Assembly (NCBI RefSeq): GCF_000444875.1
Contig: NC_021985.1
Span: 5,104,170 to 5,168,169 of the forward strand
Source of the DNA: Streptomyces collinus Tu 365
GTDB taxonomy: Bacteria; Actinomycetota; Actinomycetes; Streptomycetales; Streptomycetaceae
Length of the DNA stretch: 64,000 nt
Direction: 5' to 3'
In this document: piece after piece, positions 35,695-45,129 of the stretch
Position numbering within the stretch: the first letter of the stretch is position 1
Layout: each line of letters begins with the position of its first letter
Notes under the pieces: generated by a model
Database searches by the model: none
What the model was told of the DNA's origin: nothing
What the model saw: the letters and a program-made list of their open reading frames with translations, nothing else
Program-made: the position numbers and the translations under genes

Positions 35695-36903
35695 TCACAA
35701 CCGGTGCGCCGCCCCCGTGGGTGTGGCCCCCCGGGTGTCCAGCAGGAGCTGGGCCTTCACCGACAGGCCCTGGAGGTCGTACGTGCGGTGCTGCTGGAGC
35801 AGGATCGTCAGGTCGGCGTCGGCGGCCGCCTCGTACAGGGAGTCGGCGCGCGGGACCGGGCGGTCCAGGACGTTCCACGCGGGCACGTAGGGGTCGTGGT
35901 AGCTCACCGAGGCGCCGAACTCCATCAGCCGGACGGCGATCTCCCGGGCGGGCGTGCCCTGCAGGTCGGCGAGGTCGGGCTTGTAGGTGACGCCGAGCAG
36001 CAGCACCCGCGCCCCGCGCGCGGACTTGCCGTGCTCGTTGAGGAGGGCCGCGGCGCGCTGGACGACGTACCGGGGCATGCGGTGGTTGACCTGCTGCGCC
36101 AGCTCCACCATGCGCAGGGTGCGGGTCGCGTGCCCGGTCAGGTCGTGCGGGACGGCGTGGCCGCCGACGCCCGGACCCGGTCGGAACGCCTGGAAGCCGA
36201 AGGGCTTCGTCTCCGCGCAGCGGATGACGTCCCACAGGTCGACGCCCAGTTCGTGGCAGAGCACGGCCATCTCGTTGACGAGCGCGATGTTGACGTGCCG
36301 GTAGTTGGTCTCCAGCAGTTGCACGGCCTCCGCCTCGCGCAGCCCGCGCGCGCGGACGACCTTGTCGGTGAGCCGGCCGTAGAACGCGGCGGCCGACTCC
36401 GTGCAGGCGGGCGTGAGGCCGCCGATGACCCTGGGCGTGCCGGCCGGGATGCGGTCGCGGTTGCCGGGGTCGACCCGGCTGGGCGAGTAGGCCAGGTGGA
36501 AGTCGCGGCCCGCGCGCAGGCCCGAGCCCCGCTCCAGCAGCGACCGCAGGAAGTCGCCCGTCGTCCCGGGCAGCACGGGCGACTCCAGGATGACCGTGGT
36601 GTGCGGCCGCAGCCGTTCGGCGAGGGTGCGGGCGGCCGACTCCACCTGGCCGAGGTCGATTCCGCCGTCGGCGCCGCGCGGGGTGGGCGCGCAGATCACC
36701 GCGGTGCGCACCCGCCCGAGCTGGGCCGGGTCGGTGACCGGCCGGAAGCCCGCCGCGCGCATCCGGCGCAGCTCGGCGGCGCTGAGTGAGCCCGCCTCGG
36801 GCCCGGTGGCGTACCCGATGGTCGGGATGCCGGCGGAGACGGCGGCCTGGGCGAGCGGCAGGCCGTGGGAACCGAGTCCGATCACGGCGAGGTCTGCGGG
36901 CAT
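35695..36903 (-). CDS. Nucleotide-sugar dehydrogenase homologue lacking catalytic residues
   Basis: 402 residues of the UDP-glucose/UDP-ManNAc dehydrogenase family (WecC/Ugd): Rossmann domain (LAVIGLGSHGLPLAQAA), central domain and C-terminal substrate domain (VLLLGVTYKPDLADLQGTPA). Key residues are changed. The catalytic Cys of GGHCxP is Ala250 in GPGVGGHAVPHD. The conserved Lys before ENxxRxVN is Gln195 (VQLLETNYRHVN), with the following Asn also changed. The Glu of YSPERV is Ser142 (YSPSRVDPGN). The substrate Asp254 is kept. The frame is intact and well conserved otherwise, so this looks like a maintained pseudoenzyme or altered chemistry. Start at ATG 36903. Confidence 0.85.
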   Translation of the reverse strand: MPADLAVIGLGSHGLPLAQAAVSAGIPTIGYATGPEAGSLSAAELRRMRAAGFRPVTDPAQLGRVRTAVICAPTPRGADGGIDLGQVESAARTLAERLRPHTTVILESPVLPGTTGDFLRSLLERGSGLRAGRDFHLAYSPSRVDPGNRDRIPAGTPRVIGGLTPACTESAAAFYGRLTDKVVRARGLREAEAVQLLETNYRHVNIALVNEMAVLCHELGVDLWDVIRCAETKPFGFQAFRPGPGVGGHAVPHDLTGHATRTLRMVELAQQVNHRMPRYVVQRAAALLNEHGKSARGARVLLLGVTYKPDLADLQGTPAREIAVRLMEFGASVSYHDPYVPAWNVLDRPVPRADSLYEAAADADLTILLQQHRTYDLQGLSVKAQLLLDTRGATPTGAAHRL

Positions 36904-36953
36904 GGCGGGAGCCGTCCTTCCCAATAACCGAAGCGGGACAGATGCGCAACCGC

Positions 36954-37057
36954 TGTGGACAGGATGCGCGGGAGCACTGTCACACTAGGAGTAAATATGA
37001 CCGTTATGTGGGATTGTGTTCGTGTGTCTTCCGGGGGTTGTGCGCGCGTTGTCCACA
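36954..37057. promoter_or_regulatory. Two DnaA-box-like 9-mers upstream of glpD
   Basis: TGTGGACAG (36954-36962, complement CTGTCCACA) and TTGTCCACA (37049-37057) match the Streptomyces DnaA box, in opposite orientation. They flank an AT-rich stretch with GGAG and ATG at 36997 that is in frame with glpD, so an N-terminally extended GlpD is also possible. This is far fewer boxes than at oriC. Confidence 0.5.
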
Positions 37058-37185
37058 GGGGGGAAGCGCGTGGTGGCCGAAGCCGGGCATCCCCGTCAGA
37101 ATTTGGGCATGAGGAGGGGGTGAACCGGGCTTCGCCCTCCGGGTGCGGCCGACGCGAGCGAGTTCTTCGACAGCGGGAGGCAGCG

Positions 37186-38895
37186 GTGAGGACAGCGACT
37201 CTGGGCCCGGCACAGCGCGCCGAGGCACTGGCGGCCATGGCGGAGCGCGAACTGGACGTGCTGGTGGTCGGCGGCGGAGTGGTCGGCGCCGGTACCGCGC
37301 TGGACGCCGTCACCCGTGGCCTGTCCACCGGGATCGTCGAGGCGCGCGACTGGGCCTCCGGCACCTCCAGCAGGTCCAGCAAGCTCATCCACGGTGGTCT
37401 GCGCTATCTGGAGATGCTCGACTTCGCGCTGGTCCGCGAGGCGTTGAAGGAGCGCGGCCTGCTCCTGGAGCGGCTCGCCCCGCACCTGGTGAAACCCGTG
37501 CCGTTCCTCTACCCGCTCCAGCACAAGGGCTGGGAGCGGTGGTACGCGGGTTCGGGCGTGGCCCTGTACGACGCCATGTCCATGGCCCGCGGGCACGGCC
37601 GTGGCCTGCCCGTGCACCGGCACCTGACCCGGCGTCACGCCCTCAGCGTGGCACCGTGCCTGAAGAAGGACGCCCTGGTCGGCGCCCTGCAGTACTACGA
37701 CGCGCAGATGGACGACGCCCGGTACGTGGCGACCCTGGTGCGCACCGCGGTGTCGTACGGCGCCCACGCGGCCAACCGCGCCCGGGTGACCGGGTTCCTG
37801 CGCGAGGGCGAGCGCGTCGTCGGCGCCCGGGTGCAGGACGTCGAGGGCGGCGGGGAGTACGAGATCCGGGCCAAGCAGATAGTCAACGCCACCGGCGTGT
37901 GGACCGACGACACGCAGGCCATGGTGGGGGAGCGCGGCCAGTTCCACGTCCGCGCCTCCAAGGGCATCCACCTGGTCGTGCCCAAGGACCGCATCCACTC
38001 CACCACCGGCCTGATCCTGCGCACCGAGAAGTCGGTCCTCTTCGTCATCCCCTGGGGACGGCACTGGATCGTCGGCACCACCGACACCGAATGGGACCTC
38101 GACAAGGCCCATCCGGCCGCCTCCAGCGCCGACATCGACTACCTGCTGGAGCACGTGAACTCGGTGCTCGCCGTCCCGCTCAGCCGAGACGACGTACAGG
38201 GCGTTTACGCGGGCCTGCGCCCGCTGCTGGCCGGCGAGTCCGACGCCACCAGCAAACTGTCCCGCGAGCACACCGTGGCGCATCCGGTGCCGGGCCTCGT
38301 GGTGGTGGCGGGCGGCAAGTACACGACGTACCGGGTGATGGCGAAGGACGCCGTGGACGAGGCGGTGCACGGGCTCGACATGCGCGTCGCCGACTGCGTC
38401 ACCGAGGACATCCCGCTGCTCGGCGCGGAGGGGTACCAGGCGATGTGGAACGCGCGGGCGCGGACGGCCGCCCGCACCGGACTGCACGTGGTGCGCGTGG
38501 AACATCTGCTGAACCGATACGGCTCCATGGCCGAGGAGGTCCTGGACCTCATCACCGCCGACCCGGCCCTCGGCGAACCGCTGCACGCCGCCGACGACTA
38601 CCTGCGCGCCGAGGTCGTGTACGCGGCCTCGCACGAGGGCGCGCGGCACCTGGACGACGTCCTCACCCGCCGCACCCGCATCTCCATCGAGACCTTCGAC
38701 CGGGGCACCCGCAGTGCCCGCGAGGCCGCCGAGCTGATGGCGCCCGTCCTCGGCTGGGACAAGGACCAGATCGAGCGCGAGGTGGAGCACTACGAGAAGC
38801 GGGTCGAGGCGGAGCGTGAGTCCCAGCGCCAGCCGGACGACCTGACGGCCGACGCGGCCCGGCTGGGCGCGCCGGACATCGTGCCGCTTCAGTGA
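37186..38895 (+). CDS. glpD: Glycerol-3-phosphate dehydrogenase, aerobic FAD type
   Basis: Membrane-associated flavoenzyme that oxidises glycerol-3-phosphate to dihydroxyacetone phosphate and feeds electrons to quinone. 569 residues from GTG 37186 (GGGAGG upstream). FAD motif DVLVVGGGVVGAGTALDA, the family blocks SSRSSKLIHGGLRYLE and GGKYTTYRVMAKDAVDEA and the C-terminal GlpD domain are present. An in-frame ATG at 36997 with its own GGAG would add 63 residues and cannot be excluded. Confidence 0.95.
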   Translation: MRTATLGPAQRAEALAAMAERELDVLVVGGGVVGAGTALDAVTRGLSTGIVEARDWASGTSSRSSKLIHGGLRYLEMLDFALVREALKERGLLLERLAPHLVKPVPFLYPLQHKGWERWYAGSGVALYDAMSMARGHGRGLPVHRHLTRRHALSVAPCLKKDALVGALQYYDAQMDDARYVATLVRTAVSYGAHAANRARVTGFLREGERVVGARVQDVEGGGEYEIRAKQIVNATGVWTDDTQAMVGERGQFHVRASKGIHLVVPKDRIHSTTGLILRTEKSVLFVIPWGRHWIVGTTDTEWDLDKAHPAASSADIDYLLEHVNSVLAVPLSRDDVQGVYAGLRPLLAGESDATSKLSREHTVAHPVPGLVVVAGGKYTTYRVMAKDAVDEAVHGLDMRVADCVTEDIPLLGAEGYQAMWNARARTAARTGLHVVRVEHLLNRYGSMAEEVLDLITADPALGEPLHAADDYLRAEVVYAASHEGARHLDDVLTRRTRISIETFDRGTRSAREAAELMAPVLGWDKDQIEREVEHYEKRVEAERESQRQPDDLTADAARLGAPDIVPLQ

Positions 38896-39026
38896 GGGCT
38901 GGGGTAGCGCCGCGGTGAGGGCTTCGGCGACGGCTGTGGCGCCGCTGCGGTGACGGCTGCGGTGACGTTCCCGCCGGCACCGCCGGCACCCCCGGCTTCG
39001 TCGACACCGGCCGGCCACGGCGGATA

Positions 39027-39706
39027 TCACTCGAACGGGTGGCGGCGGCCGGGATCTCCGGTCGGGTGCCGTCCGTTCCACCGGGTGCGGGGACAGAACC
39101 CGGCAGCGAGCAGGCGCGGTTCGAGGCCGGGGTCGGAGATCTCCGTCGTGTCGACGCGGAAGATGAGGGCAGGACGACGACGATGCCGAGCAGGACGTAG
39201 CCGGTGTTGGAGCAGGAGTAGTGGCCCGGTCGGGCCGGAGGGAGGGTGAGGGCGATGCGTACGGCCTGAAACGGGGTCAGCGGCACGGCGCCGCAGGTGG
39301 CCCGGGTGAAGTCGGCGAGGCCGCTGGTGTGCGTGAGCAGGGCGCTCAGGGTGATGCGCCGCCCGTCGGTGCCGGGTCCGCGGAGCAGCCCCGGCAGGTA
39401 CCGCTCGACGGTGTCGGACAGGGACAGCCGGTGTTCGTCGGCCAGTTGCAGCACGACGGTGGCGACGCAGGACTTGGTGACGCTGCCGGCGCGGAAGTGG
39501 TCGGCCCGTGCGATGCCCCGGCCGGCGGGCGCGTAGCGCGTGCGGTCACTGTCCCGGGCCAGCAGGGCCGCGGCGGGTGCCCCGCCCTCGACCAGCAGCG
39601 GGAGAACCGGATCCGTCACGCCGCTCGCGTGGCCCGTGGCGGTGGCGGGCGTGAGCAGCAGGGCCAGGAGCAGCGAGAGGGACAGGAGTGCCCGAAGCGT
39701 CGGCAT
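39027..39706 (-). pseudogene. Truncated serine hydrolase fused to the tail of another ORF
   Basis: ATG 39706 opens a signal peptide (LLSLSLLLALLLTPATATG) and the first half of a beta-lactamase/D-Ala-D-Ala carboxypeptidase fold: AGSVTKS (catalytic Ser-x-x-Lys), LLTHTSGL and YSCSNTGYVLLG. At about 39165 the homology stops after GIVVV. In another frame the next 140 bases read as a plausible coding tail (LIFRVDTTEISDPG to RRHPFE, stop 39027-39029). A deletion probably joined two genes out of frame. 38896-39026 holds nothing further. Confidence 0.7.
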
Positions 39707-39955
39707 CCGGGCTCTTTTCCTCTCCGGCTTCTCCGGCTCTCACCGGATCTCACCCGATCTCCGCGTGTCTGCGCGGTTCTGCGCGGTTCTGCGCCGGAAT
39801 GCTCGGACCCATCATCCCGGTGGGGTGGAGGCCCACTTCAGCGGGTACCCGGGCGCGCGGTGGGCGGGGCGGCCTCAGGGGCACCCTGGGCGTCGGCCAC
39901 TTGTCGGGTGAGAGACAATGGAGGCTCTGTCAGGGCGGGTTGCATGAGGGGACGC

Positions 39956-42016
39956 ATGTCGGAGGCGGAGCGGGCGGGGACATCTCGTCAGGAGACTCGT
40001 CAGGACAAGAGCGAGCGTCGTCTCCTCGCCGGGCGGTACCGGCTGGGAGACGTACTGGGCCGCGGCGGCATGGGCACGGTGTGGCGCGCCGAGGACGAGA
40101 CCCTGGGCCGGACGGTCGCCGTCAAGGAACTGCGGTTCCCGTCGAACATCGACGACGAGGAGAAGCGGCGTCTGATCACGCGCACCCTGCGTGAGGCCAA
40201 GGCGATCGCCCGGATCCGCAACAACAGCGCGGTGACGGTCTTCGACGTGGTCGACGAGGACGACCGGCCCTGGATCGTCATGGAGTTGGTGGAGGGCAAG
40301 TCCCTCGCCGAGGTCATCCGCGAGGACGGCCTGTTGAAGCCCAGGCGCGCGGCCGAGGTCGGCCTCGCCGTCCTCGACGTGCTGCGCTCCGCGCACCGCG
40401 AGGGCATCCTGCACCGTGACGTGAAGCCGTCCAACGTGCTGATCGCCGAGGACGGCCGGGTCGTGCTCACCGACTTCGGCATCGCGCAGGTGGAGGGTGA
40501 CCCGTCCATCACCTCCACCGGCATGCTCGTCGGCGCCCCCTCCTACATCTCCCCGGAGCGCGCCCGGGGGCACAAGCCGGGCCCCGCCGCCGACCTGTGG
40601 TCGCTGGGCGGCCTGCTGTACGCGTCGGTCGAGGGACTGCCGCCGTACGACAAGGGGTCGGCGATCGCCACGCTGACCGCGGTGATGACCGAGCCCCTGG
40701 AGGAGCCCAAGAACGCCGGTCCGCTCCGGGACGTCATCTACGGCCTGCTCAACAAGGACCCGGCGCAGCGGCTCGACGACGCCCGTGCCCGGGTCATGCT
40801 CAACCAGGTGATCCACGCGCCCGAGCCCGAGGCCATGGACGCCACGCGGGTGGTGCCGCTGCCGGCACAGCCCGACGGTCCCGACGGCAAGCGCGGCGAA
40901 GAGGCCGGGGAGAAGCTGCGCGGGGCGCTGCGCTCGGTCCGCAAGGCGGCCGGCGCGGCCGGTGCGGCGGCGACCGCGCGGACGACGAAGAACGGTGCCG
41001 GCAAGGCGGCGACCGGTGCCGCTGCCGGCGGTGCGGCGGTGGAGAGCGGTTCCGGCGCCTCGGGAGTGTCCGGTGCCCCCGGCGCGACCGGTGCCGGCGC
41101 GCAGACACCGGGCCAGCCGGCCGGTCCGGCCCAGAGCTCCTCGTCCACGGCCAACTCGTCGTCCACCAAGCCGAGTTCCGGGTGGCCCGTGATGCCGCCG
41201 CCGGACCTGGACCTGCCGCCGCGGCCGGTGCCGAGGGCGCCGCTCACCGACGTGGTGCCCAGGCGCACGCTGGTGATCATCGCCGTGGTGGTCGCCCTCG
41301 CCGTGGTCGGCACCATCCTGGCCGTCGTCTTCAACGGCGGCGACAAGGGCGGCGACACGAACGGCAGCGGTGCCCGGACCTCGGCGAGCGCGACCGCCTC
41401 CACCAAGGAGGACAAGGGCAGGAGCGGCGGGAAGACCACCGGAAGCGGCACCCGGACGGACGGCGACACCTCGGCGTCGGCCTCCAGCGGATCCACCGCC
41501 TCCACCAGCGACGACGCGGCGAGCCCCGACCCGTCCGGCGGCGCGGACGACCACGGGTCGGACGGCTCGAAGGGCGGCGGGGCGCCCGTGGAGTCGACCC
41601 ACAAGGGCGGCCAGGGCTACTCGATCGGTCTGCCGAAGGGCTGGAACTTCCAGGCCACCAGCGCGGCCGGCGACCGCTACACCGGTCCCGACGGGCAGAA
41701 GCTGCTCGTCGCCTGGACCAGCACGCCCAAGGGCGACCCGGTGGCGGACTGGCAGAGCCAGTCGCGGTACATGGTGCGTTCCCAGTACCACAAGATCCGT
41801 ATAGAGAAGGTGGACTACCGCGGCTGGAACACCGCGGACTGGGAGTTCACCTACGTCGACGGCGGCACCCGGTACCGCACGATCGACCGGGGGTTCGTGG
41901 TCAACAGCCATCAGGGGTATGCGCTGATGTACACCGCGAAGGCCGCGAAGTGGGACAGCGGGCTGCGCAAGGCCACCTGGAAGACGCTGGCGGGGTCCTT
42001 CGAGCCCAAGTCGTGA
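39956..42016 (+). CDS. Transmembrane Ser/Thr protein kinase (cluster member 1)
   Basis: 686 residues from ATG 39956 (ATG 39944 also possible). Pkn2-type kinase domain at about 25-285: GRGGMGTVW, catalytic K57 in VAVKEL, HRDVKPSN with D155, DFG 173-175 and SPE. A long Gly/Ala/Ser linker follows, one membrane helix at about 440-462 (LVIIAVVVALAVVGTILAVV), then an extracellular domain (about 545-685) beginning GYSIGLPKGWNF with DWEFTY. The same kind of sensor domain recurs in the next kinases. The kinase is complete and probably active. Confidence 0.94.
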   Translation: MSEAERAGTSRQETRQDKSERRLLAGRYRLGDVLGRGGMGTVWRAEDETLGRTVAVKELRFPSNIDDEEKRRLITRTLREAKAIARIRNNSAVTVFDVVDEDDRPWIVMELVEGKSLAEVIREDGLLKPRRAAEVGLAVLDVLRSAHREGILHRDVKPSNVLIAEDGRVVLTDFGIAQVEGDPSITSTGMLVGAPSYISPERARGHKPGPAADLWSLGGLLYASVEGLPPYDKGSAIATLTAVMTEPLEEPKNAGPLRDVIYGLLNKDPAQRLDDARARVMLNQVIHAPEPEAMDATRVVPLPAQPDGPDGKRGEEAGEKLRGALRSVRKAAGAAGAAATARTTKNGAGKAATGAAAGGAAVESGSGASGVSGAPGATGAGAQTPGQPAGPAQSSSSTANSSSTKPSSGWPVMPPPDLDLPPRPVPRAPLTDVVPRRTLVIIAVVVALAVVGTILAVVFNGGDKGGDTNGSGARTSASATASTKEDKGRSGGKTTGSGTRTDGDTSASASSGSTASTSDDAASPDPSGGADDHGSDGSKGGGAPVESTHKGGQGYSIGLPKGWNFQATSAAGDRYTGPDGQKLLVAWTSTPKGDPVADWQSQSRYMVRSQYHKIRIEKVDYRGWNTADWEFTYVDGGTRYRTIDRGFVVNSHQGYALMYTAKAAKWDSGLRKATWKTLAGSFEPKS

Positions 42017-42180
42017 TGTGACCGAGCCCGGTTCGGGGCCGTGAGAATCCGTCAACCCCTCAATGCGGGTTGCCTCTGGCACGTATCGTGAATGGTTGCG
42101 GACGGTACGCAGCCGAATGTGGATGCGGAACGGTCCGTCAGGGAACGGATGTGAACGACCAGGCGGCCGGGGGAGGCAAC

Positions 42181-44976
42181 GTGGACGACTATGCGGGCCG
42201 GGTGCTCGCCGACCGTTACCGCCTGCCGCTGCCGCCCTCCGACGAGTACGAGCTGACCGAGACCCGGGCCTTCGACACCTACAGCGGTCAGGAGGTGCTG
42301 GTCCGTCAGGTGCCGCTGCCGGAGGTCGTCGAGGCCGAGGTGCTCGACGCCGAAGGGCTGCCCGAGGGGTTCACCGCCCGTGAGCGCGGCGCCCGCCGCG
42401 CCCCCGCGGCCCGGACCGCCACCCGCCGCCCCTCGGACCCGGCCGTGCGGCGCGCCGTGGAGGCCGCGCAGGCGGCGGCCCGGGTGCCCGACCATCCGCG
42501 TCTCGACCAGGTCTTCGACGTGTTCGCCGAGGGCGGCTCGCTGTGGATCGTCAGCGAGTGGGTGGCGGCGCGCCCGCTGTCCGCGCTGCTGGCCGAGGAG
42601 CCGCTGACGCCGTACCGGGCGGCCGAGGTCGCCTCCGACGTCCTGATGGCTCTGCGGGTGCTGCACGCCCACGGCTGGGTGCACCGCAACATCACCGCCC
42701 GCACGGTCCTCGTCTGCGACGACGGCCGGGTCATGCTCACCGGCCTCGCGGTCGGCGCGGCGGAGGAGGCGCTGTGCGGGTACGACCCGGTGCCGGGGCA
42801 GGACGGCGACGACGGAGCAGCGCTGGAAGGCCGGGAGGGCCAGGGCGGGGGGCCGGGACAGGACGACCCGGCCGGGGCCCTGGGGCCAGGGCCTGCGCCC
42901 GGTGGCGCCCCCGGCGGACCGGACTTCGGCGCAGGACAGGACTTCGGCGGCCCCGACCTCGGGGGGCCCGGCGGGCGGGGGCCGACGGGCGGGGGCGTAC
43001 CGGTCCCGCCCGCGGGCACCGGCGCCTCCGGCACGGATCCCGAGGCCGCTCGGCGGGCGGCGATCCAGGCGCGGGCGGCCGGCGGGCTGCCGGTGCCGGG
43101 CGCGAACGGCGTCTCCGGCGGTCCCACGGTCCCCGGACCGGCCGGACGGCGGGCCCTGGAGAGCGGTGACGACATCCGCGCCGCGCGGGCCGGTGCCATC
43201 GCCGCCTACCGTGCGGGAGCCCGGGCCGCCGCCCGGGTCCAGGAGGCCCAGCAGGGCGGCCGCCCCGCGCTGCCGGGAGCCCGGCCGCCCGCCGAGGTCG
43301 AGGCCGGCGGGGACGGAACCGGAGGCGGCCCACCGCCCGGCCGCATCGCCGACCCCTACGGGGTGCGTGGCGCCCCCTGGCACGGCGCCACACCGCGCCC
43401 CGGGGCCGGTGACCCCGCGGCGGCGCCGGACACCGACCGCCGGCCCCTCGGACTGCCCGCCGCCGCTCCCGCCCGGCTGCCGCTGCCCGGCCGGACGTCC
43501 GCCGGCCATCCCGACGGCCCCGGCCACGACGGAACCGGCCACGACGGAACCGGCCACGGCAGCCCCGGCCACGGCGGCTCAGGGCAGGGCGGCCTCGGGC
43601 AGGGCGGCCCCGGCCACGGCGGCTCAGGGCATGGCGTGACCGTCCCCGGTCAGGCACCCGGCCCCGCCGCGGACGCGGGTCCCGCCGGTTCCCGCTGGGA
43701 CGAACCGGGGACCGCGGCCCGCCGCGGTCCCGGCACCGCGCTCGCCGCCGAACGGGCCCGCCAGGTGCGGATGACCGTGGTGGGACCGGTGACCGAGCGC
43801 TGGGCGCCGGAGCAGGCCGGCCCCGTGCACGAGAACTGGCAGCTCGCGGCGCCGATCGGGCCCGCGACCGACCTGTGGGCCCTCGGCGCGCTGCTCTTCC
43901 GGGCCGTCCAGGGACACGCGCCCTACCCCGAGGAGTCCACGGCCGAGCTGGTCCAGATGGTGTGCGCGGAACCGCCCGCCTTCGCCGAGGAGTGCGGGCC
44001 GCTGCGCCCGGTCGTGGAGTCGCTGCTGCGTCAGGACCCCACCGACCGGCTGGACTTCGAGGAGCTCGGCGGCTGGCTGCGCTCGCTGGTGCGGTCCGCG
44101 CCCGAGCCGGACGCCGGGGTCCACGTGGTCCCCGTCCCGCCCCCCGACCCGAGCCGCCTGCCCATCGTCCGGCGCCGCGGCGAGCTGGTGCGGCGCCGGC
44201 GTGCCGGGGTGCCGGCCACCCATCCGCACGGACGGCACAAGCGGGCCCGGGAGGAGGCGGGTTCGCCACGCAGCCTCGGCCGGACGCTGCTCCTGCTGAT
44301 CCTGCTCCTGCTGGCCGGCGCGGTGGCGTACGCGATGCTGTTCATGCCGAAGCAGGGGGACAGCGGGGCGGCGAGCGGCGAGCACACCGGCAGTGCCGGG
44401 CAGCCGAGTTCCGCGCCCTCCCACGTCCGGCAGCCGTCCGGCGGCCAGCCGTCGGGCAACACCCCCGACGCGTCCGCGTCCGCGCCCGCCACCGAGACCC
44501 AGACCGGCGGGGATCCCTCGGTCGCCGACGGCTTCACCCTGCGCAAGGACCAGGACGGCTTCCAGGTCGCCGTCGCCAAGGGCTGGGACCGCACGCCCAG
44601 GAACGGCGCCGGTCAGGTGGTCTACTCGCACGGGAACTTCGAACTGCTCGTCGTACCGGGCCGGGACGGCAGCTCGTCCAACGGCAGCGACCCGATGGTC
44701 TACCAGCGGGACAAGGAGCGCGAACTCCAGCCGTACCGCTCCTCGAGCTGGGCCACCGCCACCGGGCTGCGGACCATCGAGGTGGGCGGCCGCACCATGG
44801 CCGAGGGCCAGTTCACCTGGACCGACGGGCAGGGGCGCGACCTGTACGTGCGCAACATGGCGATCCTGCTGAACGGCCGCTACCACATCGTCCAGGTCCG
44901 CGGCCCGGAGGCGGAGCGGGACGAGGTGACACGGCTGTACGACCAGGCGGTCGCGACGTACCGCTACACGGGATGA
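42181..44976 (+). CDS. Membrane pseudokinase with split catalytic domain (cluster member 2)
   Basis: 931 residues from GTG 42181, chosen for GGGGGAGG six bases upstream; GTG 42151 is an alternative. The kinase fold is recognisable but degraded: VLVRQV replaces the catalytic Lys, VHRN (168-170) replaces HRD, and LTGLA replaces DFG. Between subdomains VII and IX a Gly/Pro/Ala/His-rich insertion of about 340 residues splits the domain; IGPATDLWALGALLFRAVQG resumes near 560. A helix at about 700-720 (LLLLILLLLAGAVAYAML) and an extracellular domain with GFQVAVAKGWDR follow. The frame is intact and conserved in style, so it is likely a scaffold or regulator of its kinase neighbours. Confidence 0.88.
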   Translation: MDDYAGRVLADRYRLPLPPSDEYELTETRAFDTYSGQEVLVRQVPLPEVVEAEVLDAEGLPEGFTARERGARRAPAARTATRRPSDPAVRRAVEAAQAAARVPDHPRLDQVFDVFAEGGSLWIVSEWVAARPLSALLAEEPLTPYRAAEVASDVLMALRVLHAHGWVHRNITARTVLVCDDGRVMLTGLAVGAAEEALCGYDPVPGQDGDDGAALEGREGQGGGPGQDDPAGALGPGPAPGGAPGGPDFGAGQDFGGPDLGGPGGRGPTGGGVPVPPAGTGASGTDPEAARRAAIQARAAGGLPVPGANGVSGGPTVPGPAGRRALESGDDIRAARAGAIAAYRAGARAAARVQEAQQGGRPALPGARPPAEVEAGGDGTGGGPPPGRIADPYGVRGAPWHGATPRPGAGDPAAAPDTDRRPLGLPAAAPARLPLPGRTSAGHPDGPGHDGTGHDGTGHGSPGHGGSGQGGLGQGGPGHGGSGHGVTVPGQAPGPAADAGPAGSRWDEPGTAARRGPGTALAAERARQVRMTVVGPVTERWAPEQAGPVHENWQLAAPIGPATDLWALGALLFRAVQGHAPYPEESTAELVQMVCAEPPAFAEECGPLRPVVESLLRQDPTDRLDFEELGGWLRSLVRSAPEPDAGVHVVPVPPPDPSRLPIVRRRGELVRRRRAGVPATHPHGRHKRAREEAGSPRSLGRTLLLLILLLLAGAVAYAMLFMPKQGDSGAASGEHTGSAGQPSSAPSHVRQPSGGQPSGNTPDASASAPATETQTGGDPSVADGFTLRKDQDGFQVAVAKGWDRTPRNGAGQVVYSHGNFELLVVPGRDGSSSNGSDPMVYQRDKERELQPYRSSSWATATGLRTIEVGGRTMAEGQFTWTDGQGRDLYVRNMAILLNGRYHIVQVRGPEAERDEVTRLYDQAVATYRYTG
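43511..43634 (+). repeat. Imperfect Gly/His-coding tandem repeats in the pseudokinase gene
   Basis: Short units coding GTGHDGTGH and GPGHGGSG recur. A block starting GCCCCGGCCACGGCGGCTC appears twice, 45 bases apart (about 43563 and 43608). They lie in the low-complexity insertion and look like slippage products. Confidence 0.75.
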
Positions 44977-45129
44977 GCGCCCCGTATACCGCCTGGGAGA
45001 AGGGGACTTCGGCTCCCGGTGGCGGGGCGTGGCGACAACCGTCACAGGACTGTCACCTTGGTACCCCGCTTGTTCCCTGAGGACAGGCCGGTCCTTAGTC
45101 TGACCCTGTCAAGAGCATTGCGGGGCAAC

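Noticed and set aside
36954..37057. A replication origin.
   Set aside because: Only two DnaA boxes and no dnaA or dnaN nearby; Streptomyces oriC has many boxes beside those genes.
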